Source of the DNA: Pseudomonas putida S13.1.2
GTDB taxonomy: Bacteria > Pseudomonadota > Gammaproteobacteria > Pseudomonadales > Pseudomonadaceae
Assembly: GCF_000498395.2 (NCBI RefSeq)
Contig: NZ_CP010979.1
Span: 6,540,001-6,604,000, forward strand
Direction of reading: 5' to 3'
DNA length: 64,000 nucleotides
Part shown: positions 1-9,575 of the stretch, one piece after another
Layout of the letters: each line of letters starts with the position of its first letter
Position numbering within the stretch: the stretch's first letter is position 1
Made by a program: the position numbers and the translations under genes
The notes under the pieces: generated by a model
Seen by the model: the letters and a program-made list of their open reading frames with translations, nothing else
The model's database searches: none
Told to the model about the DNA's origin: nothing

Positions 1-100
1 ACACCACATGCTTTTGCAGGGCCTGGTGCAGGTCCAGCAACTCGCGGACCGACACCGGCACCTTGGCCGCGCGCATTTCATTGAACAGGTTGAGCAGCAT
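1..100 (-). CDS. VWA-domain (CoxE-like) protein, N-terminal fragment
   Basis: The gene starts at the ATG complementary to 98-100 and runs off the left edge, so only about 33 residues are visible (beginning MLLNLFNEMRAAKVPVSVRE). A CAGGAG ribosome site lies just upstream. This opening is typical of the CoxE-like von Willebrand factor A proteins that sit directly after MoxR ATPases in Pseudomonas. Only 13 bases separate it from the MoxR stop, so the two are very likely co-transcribed. By family knowledge the pair acts as an AAA+/VWA chaperone-like system that matures or inserts metal into a target enzyme. The VWA domain itself is outside the window, so the call rests on the N-terminus and the neighbour. 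Confidence 0.7.
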   Translation of the reverse strand, partial: MLLNLFNEMRAAKVPVSVRELLDLHQALQKHVV

Positions 101-113
101 GGCCCGGCTCCTG

Positions 114-959
114 TCAGCGGTTGCCGCGCCGGCTCATGAAGGCCAGGCGCTCCAGCAGCTGCACGTCTTGCTCGTTTTTTACCAACGCGCCGGCCAGCGG
201 CGGGATGGCCTTGGTCGGATCGCGCTCGCGCAGTACGGCTTCACCGATGTTGTCGGCCATCAGCAGCTTGAGCCAGTCGACCAGCTCGGAGGTGGACGGT
301 TTTTTCTTCAGGCCCGGCACCTTGCGCACGTCGAAGAACACATCCAGCGCTTCGCTGACCAGCGACTGGCTGATGTTCGGGTAATGCACGTCGACGATCT
401 GCTGCAGCGTGGTGCGGTCGGGGAAGGCGATGTAGTGGAAGAAGCAGCGGCGCAGGAAGGCGTCCGGCAGCTCTTTTTCGTTGTTGGAGGTAATGATGAT
501 GATCGGGCGTTGTTTGGCCTTGATGGTCTCGTCGATTTCGTAGACGTAGAACTCCATCTTGTCCAACTCTTGCAGCAGGTCGTTGGGGAACTCGATGTCG
601 GCCTTGTCGATTTCGTCGATCAGCAGGATGACCCGCTCATCGGCCTCGAAAGCCTCCCACAGCTTGCCTTTTTTCAGGTAGTTGCGCACATCGTGCACCT
701 TGTCCACGCCCAGTTGCGAGTCACGCAGGCGGCTGACCGCGTCGTACTCGTACAGGCCCTGGTGGGCCTTGGTGGTGGACTTGATGTGCCAGGTGATCAG
801 CCGCGCGCCGAACGAGGCCGCCAGCTGTTCGGCGAGCATGGTCTTGCCGGTGCCGGGCTCGCCCTTGACCAGCAGCGGGCGTTCGAGGGTGATGGCCGCG
901 TTTACCGCCAGTTTCAGGTCGTCTGTGGCGACGTAGTCGCGGGTGCCTTCGAACTTCAT
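114..959 (-). CDS. MoxR-family AAA+ ATPase
   Basis: A 281-residue AAA+ ATPase. The Walker A motif GEPGTGKT is at residues 33-40, the Walker B segment (VILLIDEIDKAD) is near 110, and a sensor-type TSNNEKELPDAFLRR segment follows. The start at MKFEGTRDYV was chosen because translation further upstream runs through the REP repeat at 982-1092, which is not coding. MoxR ATPases work with VWA proteins in assembling or activating enzyme complexes. The next gene downstream (1-100) is such a VWA partner, 13 bases away. The precise client is not evident from this window. Confidence 0.9.
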   Translation of the reverse strand: MKFEGTRDYVATDDLKLAVNAAITLERPLLVKGEPGTGKTMLAEQLAASFGARLITWHIKSTTKAHQGLYEYDAVSRLRDSQLGVDKVHDVRNYLKKGKLWEAFEADERVILLIDEIDKADIEFPNDLLQELDKMEFYVYEIDETIKAKQRPIIIITSNNEKELPDAFLRRCFFHYIAFPDRTTLQQIVDVHYPNISQSLVSEALDVFFDVRKVPGLKKKPSTSELVDWLKLLMADNIGEAVLRERDPTKAIPPLAGALVKNEQDVQLLERLAFMSRRGNR

Positions 960-981
960 GGGGTCTGTCCTCTGCTGTAAG

Positions 982-1092
982 CCTGTACCGGCCCTTTCGC
1001 GGGTGAACCCGCTCCCACAGAAACCCCATATGGCCAGAGATTTGTGGGGTCCCTGTGGGAGCGGGTTTACCCGCGAATAGGCCGGCCCAGGC
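982..1092. repeat. REP inverted pair
   Basis: Two P. putida-type REP units face each other (982-1020 and 1051-1092), sharing a GGGAGCGGGTT / AACCCGCTCCC arm. They lie between the MoxR gene start and the DUF748 gene. Confidence 0.9.
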
Positions 1093-1188
1093 AACACATG
1101 ATTTGATTTGTTACCGACTATAACGCGGGGCCACGCGGCTGCAAACGCAGACCGGGTATTCAGTCCCTGAATGCCCCGTCACGCCGCC

Positions 1189-2262
1189 TCAGTCGGAATC
1201 CGGCGCGCCTCGCTCGTAGCGGGCATTGAACGCCTGGATAAACCCGTTACGCAGGATCTGCAAAAACGCCTCAAAGGCGCTGATATCCTGCTTGCGCACA
1301 CTGCCACTGAGCTCCACCCGGGTGGCGAACTGGTTTTTCGGCTGGTTCTTCAGCACCGTCTCGGTCGCCCCCACCACCGCTTCCCACACCGAGCGGAAGA
1401 AGCCCTTGTCCTTTTCCTCGACGTCCTGTTGCCAGTCGAATACATCGACGTCACGCAGCAGCGGCTTTATGTAGCCGTTAAGCCGACCGTTTTCCGCCTG
1501 CGCCTCGATCACCACGTCCCCATGCCCGGCATTGAAGTCGAATTTGCCATAGGCGCTGGCGAAGTCGTTCAGTTTGCGCAGCTCGATGCCGGTGGCGCGC
1601 AGCCTGAATTCGAAGTCATCGAAATCACTGAACGGGTCGAACGTGGCACGGCTTTCTACCTTCGCATCGCCCGCGATCAGTGCAGTGCCTTCAAAACTCG
1701 CATCGCGACGGCCTTTGGGGTCACGGACATTGGTCAGGTTGCGAATGTTGGCGTTCAGCCGGGTGGCCTTCAGGTCGACCGGTGGCTTGGAGTTGAAGTT
1801 GCGGAACGTCAGCACGCCGTTGTCGATACGCACTTCGTTGAGTGTGATGGGCAGCAGTTTTTCCAGTTGCTGGCGCCAGTCGGTACCCCGGCCGGTCTGC
1901 GACGCCTGCTTGCTGCCACCGTCGACGAAGTTCAGCTCCGGGCGTACGAAGGTCACCTCGGCCACCACGGCCTTGTCGTACCACAGCGAATGCCAGCTCA
2001 CCGAAAGGTCGATCAGCGGCGCGTCCAGAAACGGTACCGGCACCTTGCCGCTGGTCTTGACGATCTTCAGGCCGTTGATCTGGTACGCGCCGCGCCACCA
2101 GGCCAGGTCCACATCGGCCACCTGGCCACGGTAATCGCCCATGTCGGCCAGTTTTTCGTTCAGGTAGTTGCGCACCAGGTAGGGCAGGGCAAGGTGCAGG
2201 GCCACCAGCAGCACGACCAGGCTGCCCAGGCCGATCAGCGGCCAGCGATAACGGGCTCTCAT
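1189..2262 (-). CDS. DUF748-type membrane-anchored envelope protein
   Basis: A 357-residue protein with a single N-terminal membrane helix at about residues 7-29 (WPLIGLGSLVVLLVALHLAL), followed by a long periplasmic region rich in beta-strand patterns. The layout resembles DUF748/AsmA-like proteins: short helix, then segments such as VDLAWWRGAYQINGLKI and a C-terminal amphipathic end. The start is at the ATG complementary to 2260-2262 because TTGGAG lies at good spacing and upstream codons overlap the divergent cysK leader. The family is thought to help maintain the outer membrane or move lipid, but no specific role can be read here. Confidence 0.75.
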   Translation of the reverse strand: MRARYRWPLIGLGSLVVLLVALHLALPYLVRNYLNEKLADMGDYRGQVADVDLAWWRGAYQINGLKIVKTSGKVPVPFLDAPLIDLSVSWHSLWYDKAVVAEVTFVRPELNFVDGGSKQASQTGRGTDWRQQLEKLLPITLNEVRIDNGVLTFRNFNSKPPVDLKATRLNANIRNLTNVRDPKGRRDASFEGTALIAGDAKVESRATFDPFSDFDDFEFRLRATGIELRKLNDFASAYGKFDFNAGHGDVVIEAQAENGRLNGYIKPLLRDVDVFDWQQDVEEKDKGFFRSVWEAVVGATETVLKNQPKNQFATRVELSGSVRKQDISAFEAFLQILRNGFIQAFNARYERGAPDSD

Positions 2263-2395
2263 CGGGACGTCTCCAAGGCGGGATGTGCGGTTGACCGCAA
2301 CACGCCCAGCCGAGTTCGAACAGGCTTTACGGGCCACCGGTCGGGGCTTACCCTTTAGGTCTTTCCCGCTGTTTTTCATGCCAAGGACTCCTGCC

Positions 2396-3370
<975 letters not shown>

Positions 3371-3543
3371 TCGGCCTTGCCGCTGACCCTGCGCAACAAT
3401 CGGCGGCCTGGTTTATTGCAAAATCTTCATGAATGCGATCCCGCCCGGGTTGTTTTTACCGCGGCGGGATCGGTTTATGATGGCAGGATGATTTTCAGGA
3501 GAGCAGGTGGCGCAGCCCTGGCTCTTCCCCAAGGAGTGAAAGC

Positions 3544-4479
3544 ATGACCTTTTCCTTTGCAGCCAAGGCGGGCGTCTTGCTGGTGTTTTTCGGCAGCGTG
3601 CTGTTCGTGCACCTGCGCGGCAAAGCCCGCCTGCCGGTGTTGCGCCAGTTCGTCAACCATTCGGCGCTGTTTGCCCCGTACAACGCCTTGATGTACCTGT
3701 TTTCCGGTGTGCCGTCCAAGCCCTACCTGGACCGTCAGCGCTTCCCTGAACTGGACGTGTTGAAAGACAACTGGCAGGAAATCCGCGAAGAGGCCATGCG
3801 CCTGTTCGACGAGGGCTACATCCGCGCCGCCGAGAAGGACAATGACGCCGGCTTCGGTTCGTTCTTCAAGAAAGGCTGGAAGCGTTTTTACCTGAAGTGG
3901 TACGACAAACCGCTGCCTTCGGCTGAAGCCCTGTGCCCGCGCACTGTCGAGCTGGTCAGCAGCATCCCCAACGTCAAGGGCGCGATGTTTGCGCTGCTGC
4001 CCGGCGGCAGCCACCTGAACCCGCACCGCGACCCGTTCGCAGGCTCGCTGCGCTACCACCTGGGCCTGTCCACGCCGAACTCCGATGCTTGCCGCATCTA
4101 CGTCGATGGCCAGGAATACGCCTGGCGTGACGGCGAGGACGTGATGTTTGACGAAACTTACGTGCACTGGGTCAAGAACGAGACCGACGTTACCCGGGTG
4201 ATCCTGTTCTGTGACATCGAGCGCCCGCTCAGCAGCTCGCTGATGACCCGCATCAACCGCCAGGTCAGTGCCGTCCTCGGCCGCGCCACCGCGCCGCAGA
4301 ACACCGACGACGAGCGCGTGGGCGGCATCAACCAGGCGTATGCCTGGAGCAAGCGGTTCAGCAATAAAATCAGCACCCACATGAAGCAGTTCAAGCGTGC
4401 CAACCCAAAGGCCTACCGCGTGCTGCGGCCGGTGCTGGCGGTGGTGGTGGCTTATTTGCTTTATCGCTGGTTGTTCTGA
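3544..4479 (+). CDS. lpxO: LpxO-like Fe(II)/2-oxoglutarate lipid A hydroxylase
   Basis: A 311-residue aspartyl/asparaginyl beta-hydroxylase family protein. The N-terminus is a membrane helix (residues 5-24) and the C-terminus (VLAVVVAYLLYRWLF) is a second hydrophobic anchor. The iron ligands are visible as HxD in NPHRDPF and a distal histidine in DETYVHWVKN; the following RVILFCDIERP carries the likely 2-oxoglutarate arginine. By family, LpxO hydroxylates the secondary acyl chain of lipid A at the inner membrane. A GGAG site precedes the ATG. Pseudomonads often have two LpxO paralogues and I cannot tell which this is. Confidence 0.82.
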   Translation: MTFSFAAKAGVLLVFFGSVLFVHLRGKARLPVLRQFVNHSALFAPYNALMYLFSGVPSKPYLDRQRFPELDVLKDNWQEIREEAMRLFDEGYIRAAEKDNDAGFGSFFKKGWKRFYLKWYDKPLPSAEALCPRTVELVSSIPNVKGAMFALLPGGSHLNPHRDPFAGSLRYHLGLSTPNSDACRIYVDGQEYAWRDGEDVMFDETYVHWVKNETDVTRVILFCDIERPLSSSLMTRINRQVSAVLGRATAPQNTDDERVGGINQAYAWSKRFSNKISTHMKQFKRANPKAYRVLRPVLAVVVAYLLYRWLF

Positions 4480-4636
4480 GTCTGGTTTCAGGGGCGTAGT
4501 GCCCCGTTGTTCCGGCTGAGTGTTCAACGACTAAGCCTTGCAACGGGACCTCGACGATTGCTGATGGAGCCAGAGCATCGTCGACCGTTTCCTTCTGGCC
4601 GGCGCGCCTGCATCGGCGCCGGCCTGCCAGCATGCT

Positions 4637-5494
4637 TCAGCTCATTCCCGCTACTTGGCGCAGGGCGCTTGCGGCGGTCGATTCGCCCGTGATCACGGCA
4701 GTATGTGGGTGGAAGGTCCAAGCGGTACCTGCACCGATGGCCTGCCCCCAGATGGCCAGATTAGGTAACCACTGCTTCATCTGGCTGCCGTAAGTGCTAT
4801 TGAACAACGCAAAGTCGGACTGACTCGGTACACGCATACCCAGCCCCCTGCACAGTCTCTCAGCACCGCTAAAGGTCGCACTGCTAGCGAGCATTTCAAG
4901 CCCCACAAGGCCGGTTACGCGCAACACGTACTGCTGCGTGGCGCCATCGGCCAGGGTTGCGGTGATGGTGGTGTTCCCATTGCGCAACACGCTGACATTG
5001 CCCGTGCTGTCTACTGTCGCGACGCTCGCGTTACTGCTCGTGTAGCCAGTGGCGCCCGTCAGCGGCCGGGCAAAATGCATTTGGGCGGGAAGGTTCTGGG
5101 GCAGTTTGATCACCCCATTGTGATAGAAAACCGGCAAACGCTGGGCTGAAAGATCCACCACATGGTCACCGGAAAAGCCCTCACTGATGTCGAAGTCCAA
5201 GGGCGCACTTGGGCCATCTTCGCCTACCGTGTAATAGACCTGCAGCTTACCGCTGCCCGTGGTGAAATACTGGTTGGCAAAGCGCAGGGTGATGGCCTGG
5301 TCGTTATGGTTGACCGGCAGGCTTTTGCTTGCCAGTTGCGTCCCATCTGCTTTGGCCAACACTACGGTGAGCTCTTCGCCTGCATACATAGCGTCGAGCT
5401 GGATGTCGATCGCAACGCCCAGCGGCGGCAACCGGTCAGGGTCCAGCCAGCCGGCGACGGTGTGTTGGGAACTTGGCGCGTTAAGGTTGCTCAT
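4637..5494 (-). CDS. Ig-like (BIG2) domain protein, function unknown
   Basis: A 285-residue protein with no signal peptide. Residues about 20-105 form an Ig-like segment resembling the repeats in the large upstream protein (the GKLQVYYTV strand is echoed there as TELYYSV). Residues about 130-195 fit a bacterial Ig-like BIG2 domain (STGNVSVLRNGNTTITATLADG). The C-terminal 90 residues contain CRGLGMRVPSQSDFALF and WTFHPHTAVITG, which recall C-terminal recognition domains of intimin/invasin-like proteins. An AGGAGA site precedes the ATG. It is the last gene of the 4.6-12.3 kb block, 64 bases after the RCC1 gene. A surface or secreted role is inferred from domain type only. Confidence 0.6.
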   Translation of the reverse strand: MSNLNAPSSQHTVAGWLDPDRLPPLGVAIDIQLDAMYAGEELTVVLAKADGTQLASKSLPVNHNDQAITLRFANQYFTTGSGKLQVYYTVGEDGPSAPLDFDISEGFSGDHVVDLSAQRLPVFYHNGVIKLPQNLPAQMHFARPLTGATGYTSSNASVATVDSTGNVSVLRNGNTTITATLADGATQQYVLRVTGLVGLEMLASSATFSGAERLCRGLGMRVPSQSDFALFNSTYGSQMKQWLPNLAIWGQAIGAGTAWTFHPHTAVITGESTAASALRQVAGMS

Positions 5495-5518
5495 GCGGTT
5501 GTCTCCTGTTGAGGCTGC

Positions 5519-5538
5519 GGCGCTTTCTTTGAAGCGCC
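5519..5538 (-). terminator. Hairpin between the RCC1 and BIG2 genes
   Basis: A 7-bp perfect stem (GGCGCTT / AAGCGCC) with a 6-base loop lies between the stop of the RCC1 gene and the start of the BIG2 gene. There is no T-tract, so it is more likely an mRNA processing or attenuation element than a full terminator. Confidence 0.35.
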
Positions 5539-5558
5539 GGCCCTGTTGTTAGGCGCTG

Positions 5559-8500
5559 TCAGTTACGTTGAGCGCGCAGCTTCTGCACCAGCTTGGGCTG
5601 TGAAGACAGGCTGTTACCGCCATAACTGCTGTCGCCCCAGGTCAAAACCCTGCCATCGTCGGTCAGGGCGGTGAACGCGTAGTAGTTGGAATAGATAGCC
5701 CTGACGTTGACCAACTGCCCCGTGATAGCACTTGAGTTGCCACCAGACGCTGCATTGCCCCAGCTTCTGACCGAGCCGTCGGCAAACAGGGCCGCGAATG
5801 CCCCCCCGCTAGCGGCGACCTGAAGCACATCTGCACGCCTGGCGATGTCGGCTGGAAGGCTGCCCCCGCTGGCCGCGAGCCCCCACGCTACAATGTGGCC
5901 ATTTCTACGGCGAGCACAGAAGGCGGACGCTGTGGCCGTCACTTCTACAATGTCGGTCAGCCTGGCTATTTCGGCAGGTACACTACCGCCGTGGTTTACG
6001 TGTCCGAACGCCAGGACCTGACCCTGGCTGGTCAACAGGCAGTATGCATAACTGCCATGCGCTTCGATCGACTCGATATCCTCCCGCTGCTGGATGGCGG
6101 CGGGCATGTTGCCAGCGCCGGATTCGTTACCCCAGGAGAACACTTTCTTGCGCCCATCCGATGTCACTCGCCGGGCAATGAAGCCGCTGCTACTGCCTCG
6201 GACTTCGACCACATCGTCAAATGTCTCGTAGGCTTGGGGAAGAACAGCGCCATAACTGGCATGCCCCCAGCAAGCCACGCGGCCATTATCGCGTAATGCT
6301 GCAAAAGCATAGTAACTAGCGGCTACGTCATTCACATCGCGCAGGTCAAGAATGTGTTGCGGAATTCTCGCGCCGTACGCCAGCTGTCCCCAGCCGGTCA
6401 GGCGACGTTCGCCAGAATCACTGCCATACAACGCGACGAACGCAGAGTAGTTGGAGCGCACCTTGATGAAGTCCCGCCTGCCGATGTCCTCAGGCCTCAT
6501 GGTGCCGCCGTGACTCGTGTGTCCCCAGCAAGTAATCGCACCATTGAGCCCCCTGGCTGCCATTGCCAAGCCATTGACGGAAAGATCGACGACGTCATCG
6601 AGCCCTGGTGCAACAGCTATGCTCCCCCAGGAATGAAGGCTGTAGGCGCCCGGGGTCGATGTGTCGATCAGGGCTGTGAAGCCATTTTTATTGCCCAGCA
6701 CGTTTGCGACGTTAAGCACTACGCTGCTGGCGTGGGTGCGGACCTCGAGCATCCGTTCAGGTTGCGTATCGCGCCAAGTCTGCCCCGGGGTCCAATTGGC
6801 ATCTCCGCTGTAGCGCCATTCGGCAAGCACCGGCACCGATTCCGACGCATGGACCGCAGTCAGCCGGCGTGGGGGTGTGATGTCCGCCCTTCCATCGACG
6901 TTGTAGCGCGCGCCCATGACCCGCAACGGTGCAGCACTGACCTCCTGGTTGACCGAGTACAGTCGCTCGGCTGATTGTTCCACCCGACCATCCAGGATGC
7001 GTTTGATGCGGTAACTGAGCTTCAAGCCTTGATTGAGGTTGGCGGTGACGACGTCGGTCCGGACCACCACGTGCAAGGCTTTACCTTCCTCGCCCGCTTT
7101 CACGATGTGAGTGATGGTTTCCACATGATTTGAAACCAGCCCTACCAGCTGCACCACCACTTCATCGCCAATGGCCAGCTTCGCAGCAGCGGCAATGACG
7201 ACCGTCGCCTGGCCGTTGAGGTCGAACGGGTTGATATTGTCTTGCACCGCCTCATTGATCACGGGCAACGGCAAAGGACCGCGTTGCACCCGAAAGCTGA
7301 CCACGCCCGACCAGTCCGAAGGGCGGTTGTGATCGAAGCGGATAATTTCATACTGAACATCAACTTCGCCATTTTCACTGGCAAGTACATACGTCAGGTC
7401 AATCGGCAAGGTGCGCGACTGGCCTTCCTCTCCGCGGGCGACTGAGTCATGTACCTCGGTCACACTGTTCGCGTGATCGCCATCCCAGTAGACCACCACC
7501 TTGTCACCGGCAGCGAGGCCCGCGGACGCCGGAATGGTCACTGTTGCGCCATGGGCGAGGGTGGAAGGGTCGAGCGTGCTCTGTTGCAGCTCATTGACGG
7601 TCGGCAGAGCCAGGTCCAACTGCGGTTGTTCGCCCAGCACCAGATCGAGATCGTACGAGATCTGGTCGGGTTGGGCGGGCCGTACGATGCGGTAGTATGC
7701 TGTCACGTCCTCGGTCTGGGTCAGGCCTCCAACGAGCTGCGCCGGCGGAATCTGAAACCTTATGCTAGTAGCGTCCGCGTCAGTGACGCTTTGAGTGTCG
7801 TGGTAGACCCCGCCGCTGGATGTGCTCCATTCGATTTCCACATCATAGGGTACGGTGACTGTACCGGGTAGCGTTACCACCAGATCGACGCCTGCGGCAT
7901 ATTCCGGCAGTGACGGGTCCAGCACGCCATTTGCGGGGTCTGGATCGAGTGATGGCGGCGCCAGGGTTTCTGGCGTTTCACCGACATCCAGTAAAGCCGT
8001 CTCAGACGGGAGTTGCGCGTTGCCTCGGGTCACGGTGTAGAAAATTTCCAGCGTACCGCCATCCAGCGGCAACAGCGCCCTTGCCGCGTCGATCCGGAAC
8101 ACTACATCCTGCCCGGCCCGGGCATTGCTGATACGCAACGCAGCGGGCTGTTCCAGCAGCAGTGTGGTGTCTGGCCGCTTACCGCGCCATGTCAGGATGA
8201 CTGTATCGTTGGCCTGCAGTTGCGCGGTTGCTGGAATCACCACGATGACTGGGTCCAGGTCGGCATCCACATAGCCTTGGCTGATGCCGTTGAGCTGAGG
8301 CGGTGGCAACCGCAGTGGAGCGCCGACGAAGTTGACCCGGGTGCGCTTGGAGTGCTCCACCTGGCTGCCCTGAATGACTTCGTAGCTGGCCGTCCCACGC
8401 CCGCCCCATAACGGCTGCAGGTGCTCGGCAGGCAGGTCGAATACCAACGTACGGTTGGGCCGCACCACCACCTGTGTGCCCAGGTCGACCAGGGTGATCA

Positions 8501-9452
8501 CGCCTTGTGCGGTCTCTGCAGTCCAGGTCACGTGGACCTGCGCACCCAGCGCAAAGCCCTGTGCTGGTGGGTCTATCTCCACACTGAGCCCGCTACTGCC
8601 AGGCTCGCCGGGCCTCAGGCGCAGGACGTTTCTTGCCGTTTGCGGATCAATCACGAAGGGCGCTGGCAACCCTGTTGCCTGACCGTTCGGGATGACCGTA
8701 TCGGCTGACCAGTCAGCGGATTCGTTACCCACCTCGTCAACTACGTAATAGCTGATTTCCACGTTTGCATCCGAGGTTCCATTCACCGCATCCTGGGGAA
8801 TGTCGATTACAACCGCTCTGCCTACTTCGTTGCGCTTGACCTCGTGCTCAAGCACGTGGCCCGACCAGCTCAGGTGTATGCGGTCGTATCGGCGCATCTT
8901 GGCGTAGGCCGGAATAGTTACTTTTACGTTCGTGCTGTCCAACTCGATCGTGGTATGGGACACCTGGGGCGCCGCCAGCTCATCCATATTGGCGGCATCT
9001 TCACCCGGATAATTGAACCGCACCAGCACGTTCAGGCGTGCGGACTGTTCTTCGCTATCGGTGCCTGTGGGCGTCACGCTGTAATACAGTTCGGTGATGC
9101 CCTCCGGTATATCTTCGGGCGGGATATTCAGCGTCAGGGGAACGCCGGTCTGGCCTTGACGGACCCGGTGAGTCCAGACCAGATCATCACTCCAATAGAC
9201 CTTGATGACATCGTCCACCTGCATGTTGGGATACGCCTGGACGACCACCGGCAGGCCGGCACTGCCTTCGTTTATCAGATCACCACTGACACCCACTTCT
9301 GCGCCCCTGGTCTTGAGCGGTCGCACAGCGTCCGGAATGTAAATATGGCCCAGAGTTCCTGCAGTCACGTTGTTGGGGTCGAGTTCATTCAGATACTCGA
9401 TGAAATCATCAATATCCGTTTGGAGGCCATTTCCGGCAGTCGTATTAGCCAT
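5559..9452 (-). CDS. Giant Ig-like-repeat / RCC1-repeat protein
   Basis: A 1297-residue protein. Residues about 1-950 are seven to nine degenerate Ig-like modules of about 100 residues, each with the pattern 'hydrophobic-I-P-x-A-x-L-x-x-G-D-x-V-x-V-x-W/L' and an 'I-x-Y-x-V/I' closing strand. Residues about 975-1297 contain RCC1-type blades with the recurring core WGxxxxGGxxPxxI...V..V.A....A/F.A....G.V..WG, about seven copies, consistent with a beta-propeller. There is no signal peptide. The start at 9452 (MANTTAG) was preferred over the ATG two codons upstream because GAGGAG lies 7 bases from it. It precedes the BIG2 gene and follows two secreted-protein genes, all on the same strand. The function is unknown; a surface adhesin or large effector scaffold is possible. 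Confidence 0.75.
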   Translation of the reverse strand: MANTTAGNGLQTDIDDFIEYLNELDPNNVTAGTLGHIYIPDAVRPLKTRGAEVGVSGDLINEGSAGLPVVVQAYPNMQVDDVIKVYWSDDLVWTHRVRQGQTGVPLTLNIPPEDIPEGITELYYSVTPTGTDSEEQSARLNVLVRFNYPGEDAANMDELAAPQVSHTTIELDSTNVKVTIPAYAKMRRYDRIHLSWSGHVLEHEVKRNEVGRAVVIDIPQDAVNGTSDANVEISYYVVDEVGNESADWSADTVIPNGQATGLPAPFVIDPQTARNVLRLRPGEPGSSGLSVEIDPPAQGFALGAQVHVTWTAETAQGVITLVDLGTQVVVRPNRTLVFDLPAEHLQPLWGGRGTASYEVIQGSQVEHSKRTRVNFVGAPLRLPPPQLNGISQGYVDADLDPVIVVIPATAQLQANDTVILTWRGKRPDTTLLLEQPAALRISNARAGQDVVFRIDAARALLPLDGGTLEIFYTVTRGNAQLPSETALLDVGETPETLAPPSLDPDPANGVLDPSLPEYAAGVDLVVTLPGTVTVPYDVEIEWSTSSGGVYHDTQSVTDADATSIRFQIPPAQLVGGLTQTEDVTAYYRIVRPAQPDQISYDLDLVLGEQPQLDLALPTVNELQQSTLDPSTLAHGATVTIPASAGLAAGDKVVVYWDGDHANSVTEVHDSVARGEEGQSRTLPIDLTYVLASENGEVDVQYEIIRFDHNRPSDWSGVVSFRVQRGPLPLPVINEAVQDNINPFDLNGQATVVIAAAAKLAIGDEVVVQLVGLVSNHVETITHIVKAGEEGKALHVVVRTDVVTANLNQGLKLSYRIKRILDGRVEQSAERLYSVNQEVSAAPLRVMGARYNVDGRADITPPRRLTAVHASESVPVLAEWRYSGDANWTPGQTWRDTQPERMLEVRTHASSVVLNVANVLGNKNGFTALIDTSTPGAYSLHSWGSIAVAPGLDDVVDLSVNGLAMAARGLNGAITCWGHTSHGGTMRPEDIGRRDFIKVRSNYSAFVALYGSDSGERRLTGWGQLAYGARIPQHILDLRDVNDVAASYYAFAALRDNGRVACWGHASYGAVLPQAYETFDDVVEVRGSSSGFIARRVTSDGRKKVFSWGNESGAGNMPAAIQQREDIESIEAHGSYAYCLLTSQGQVLAFGHVNHGGSVPAEIARLTDIVEVTATASAFCARRRNGHIVAWGLAASGGSLPADIARRADVLQVAASGGAFAALFADGSVRSWGNAASGGNSSAITGQLVNVRAIYSNYYAFTALTDDGRVLTWGDSSYGGNSLSSQPKLVQKLRAQRN

Positions 9453-9575
9453 GACCATACTCCTCAGTCGATGCATGAGATGTTTAATGTAGGGGTGGCG
9501 TCGACTTGCAAGGGATCGACGCATTTGTGCGCACTGTCCATCATTGAAAGACTAAGCACTAGCCTATTGGAGGTT

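Noticed and set aside
63..980. Long plus-strand ORF opposite the MoxR gene
   Set aside because: It is the antisense frame of a clear AAA+ ATPase; its protein is a low-complexity, valine/glutamine/histidine-rich mirror typical of high-GC antisense frames.
3437..3471. Dyad after cysK as a terminator
   Set aside because: The 9-bp stem has a long loop and no T-tract directly after it, so it was mentioned only in the cysK entry.
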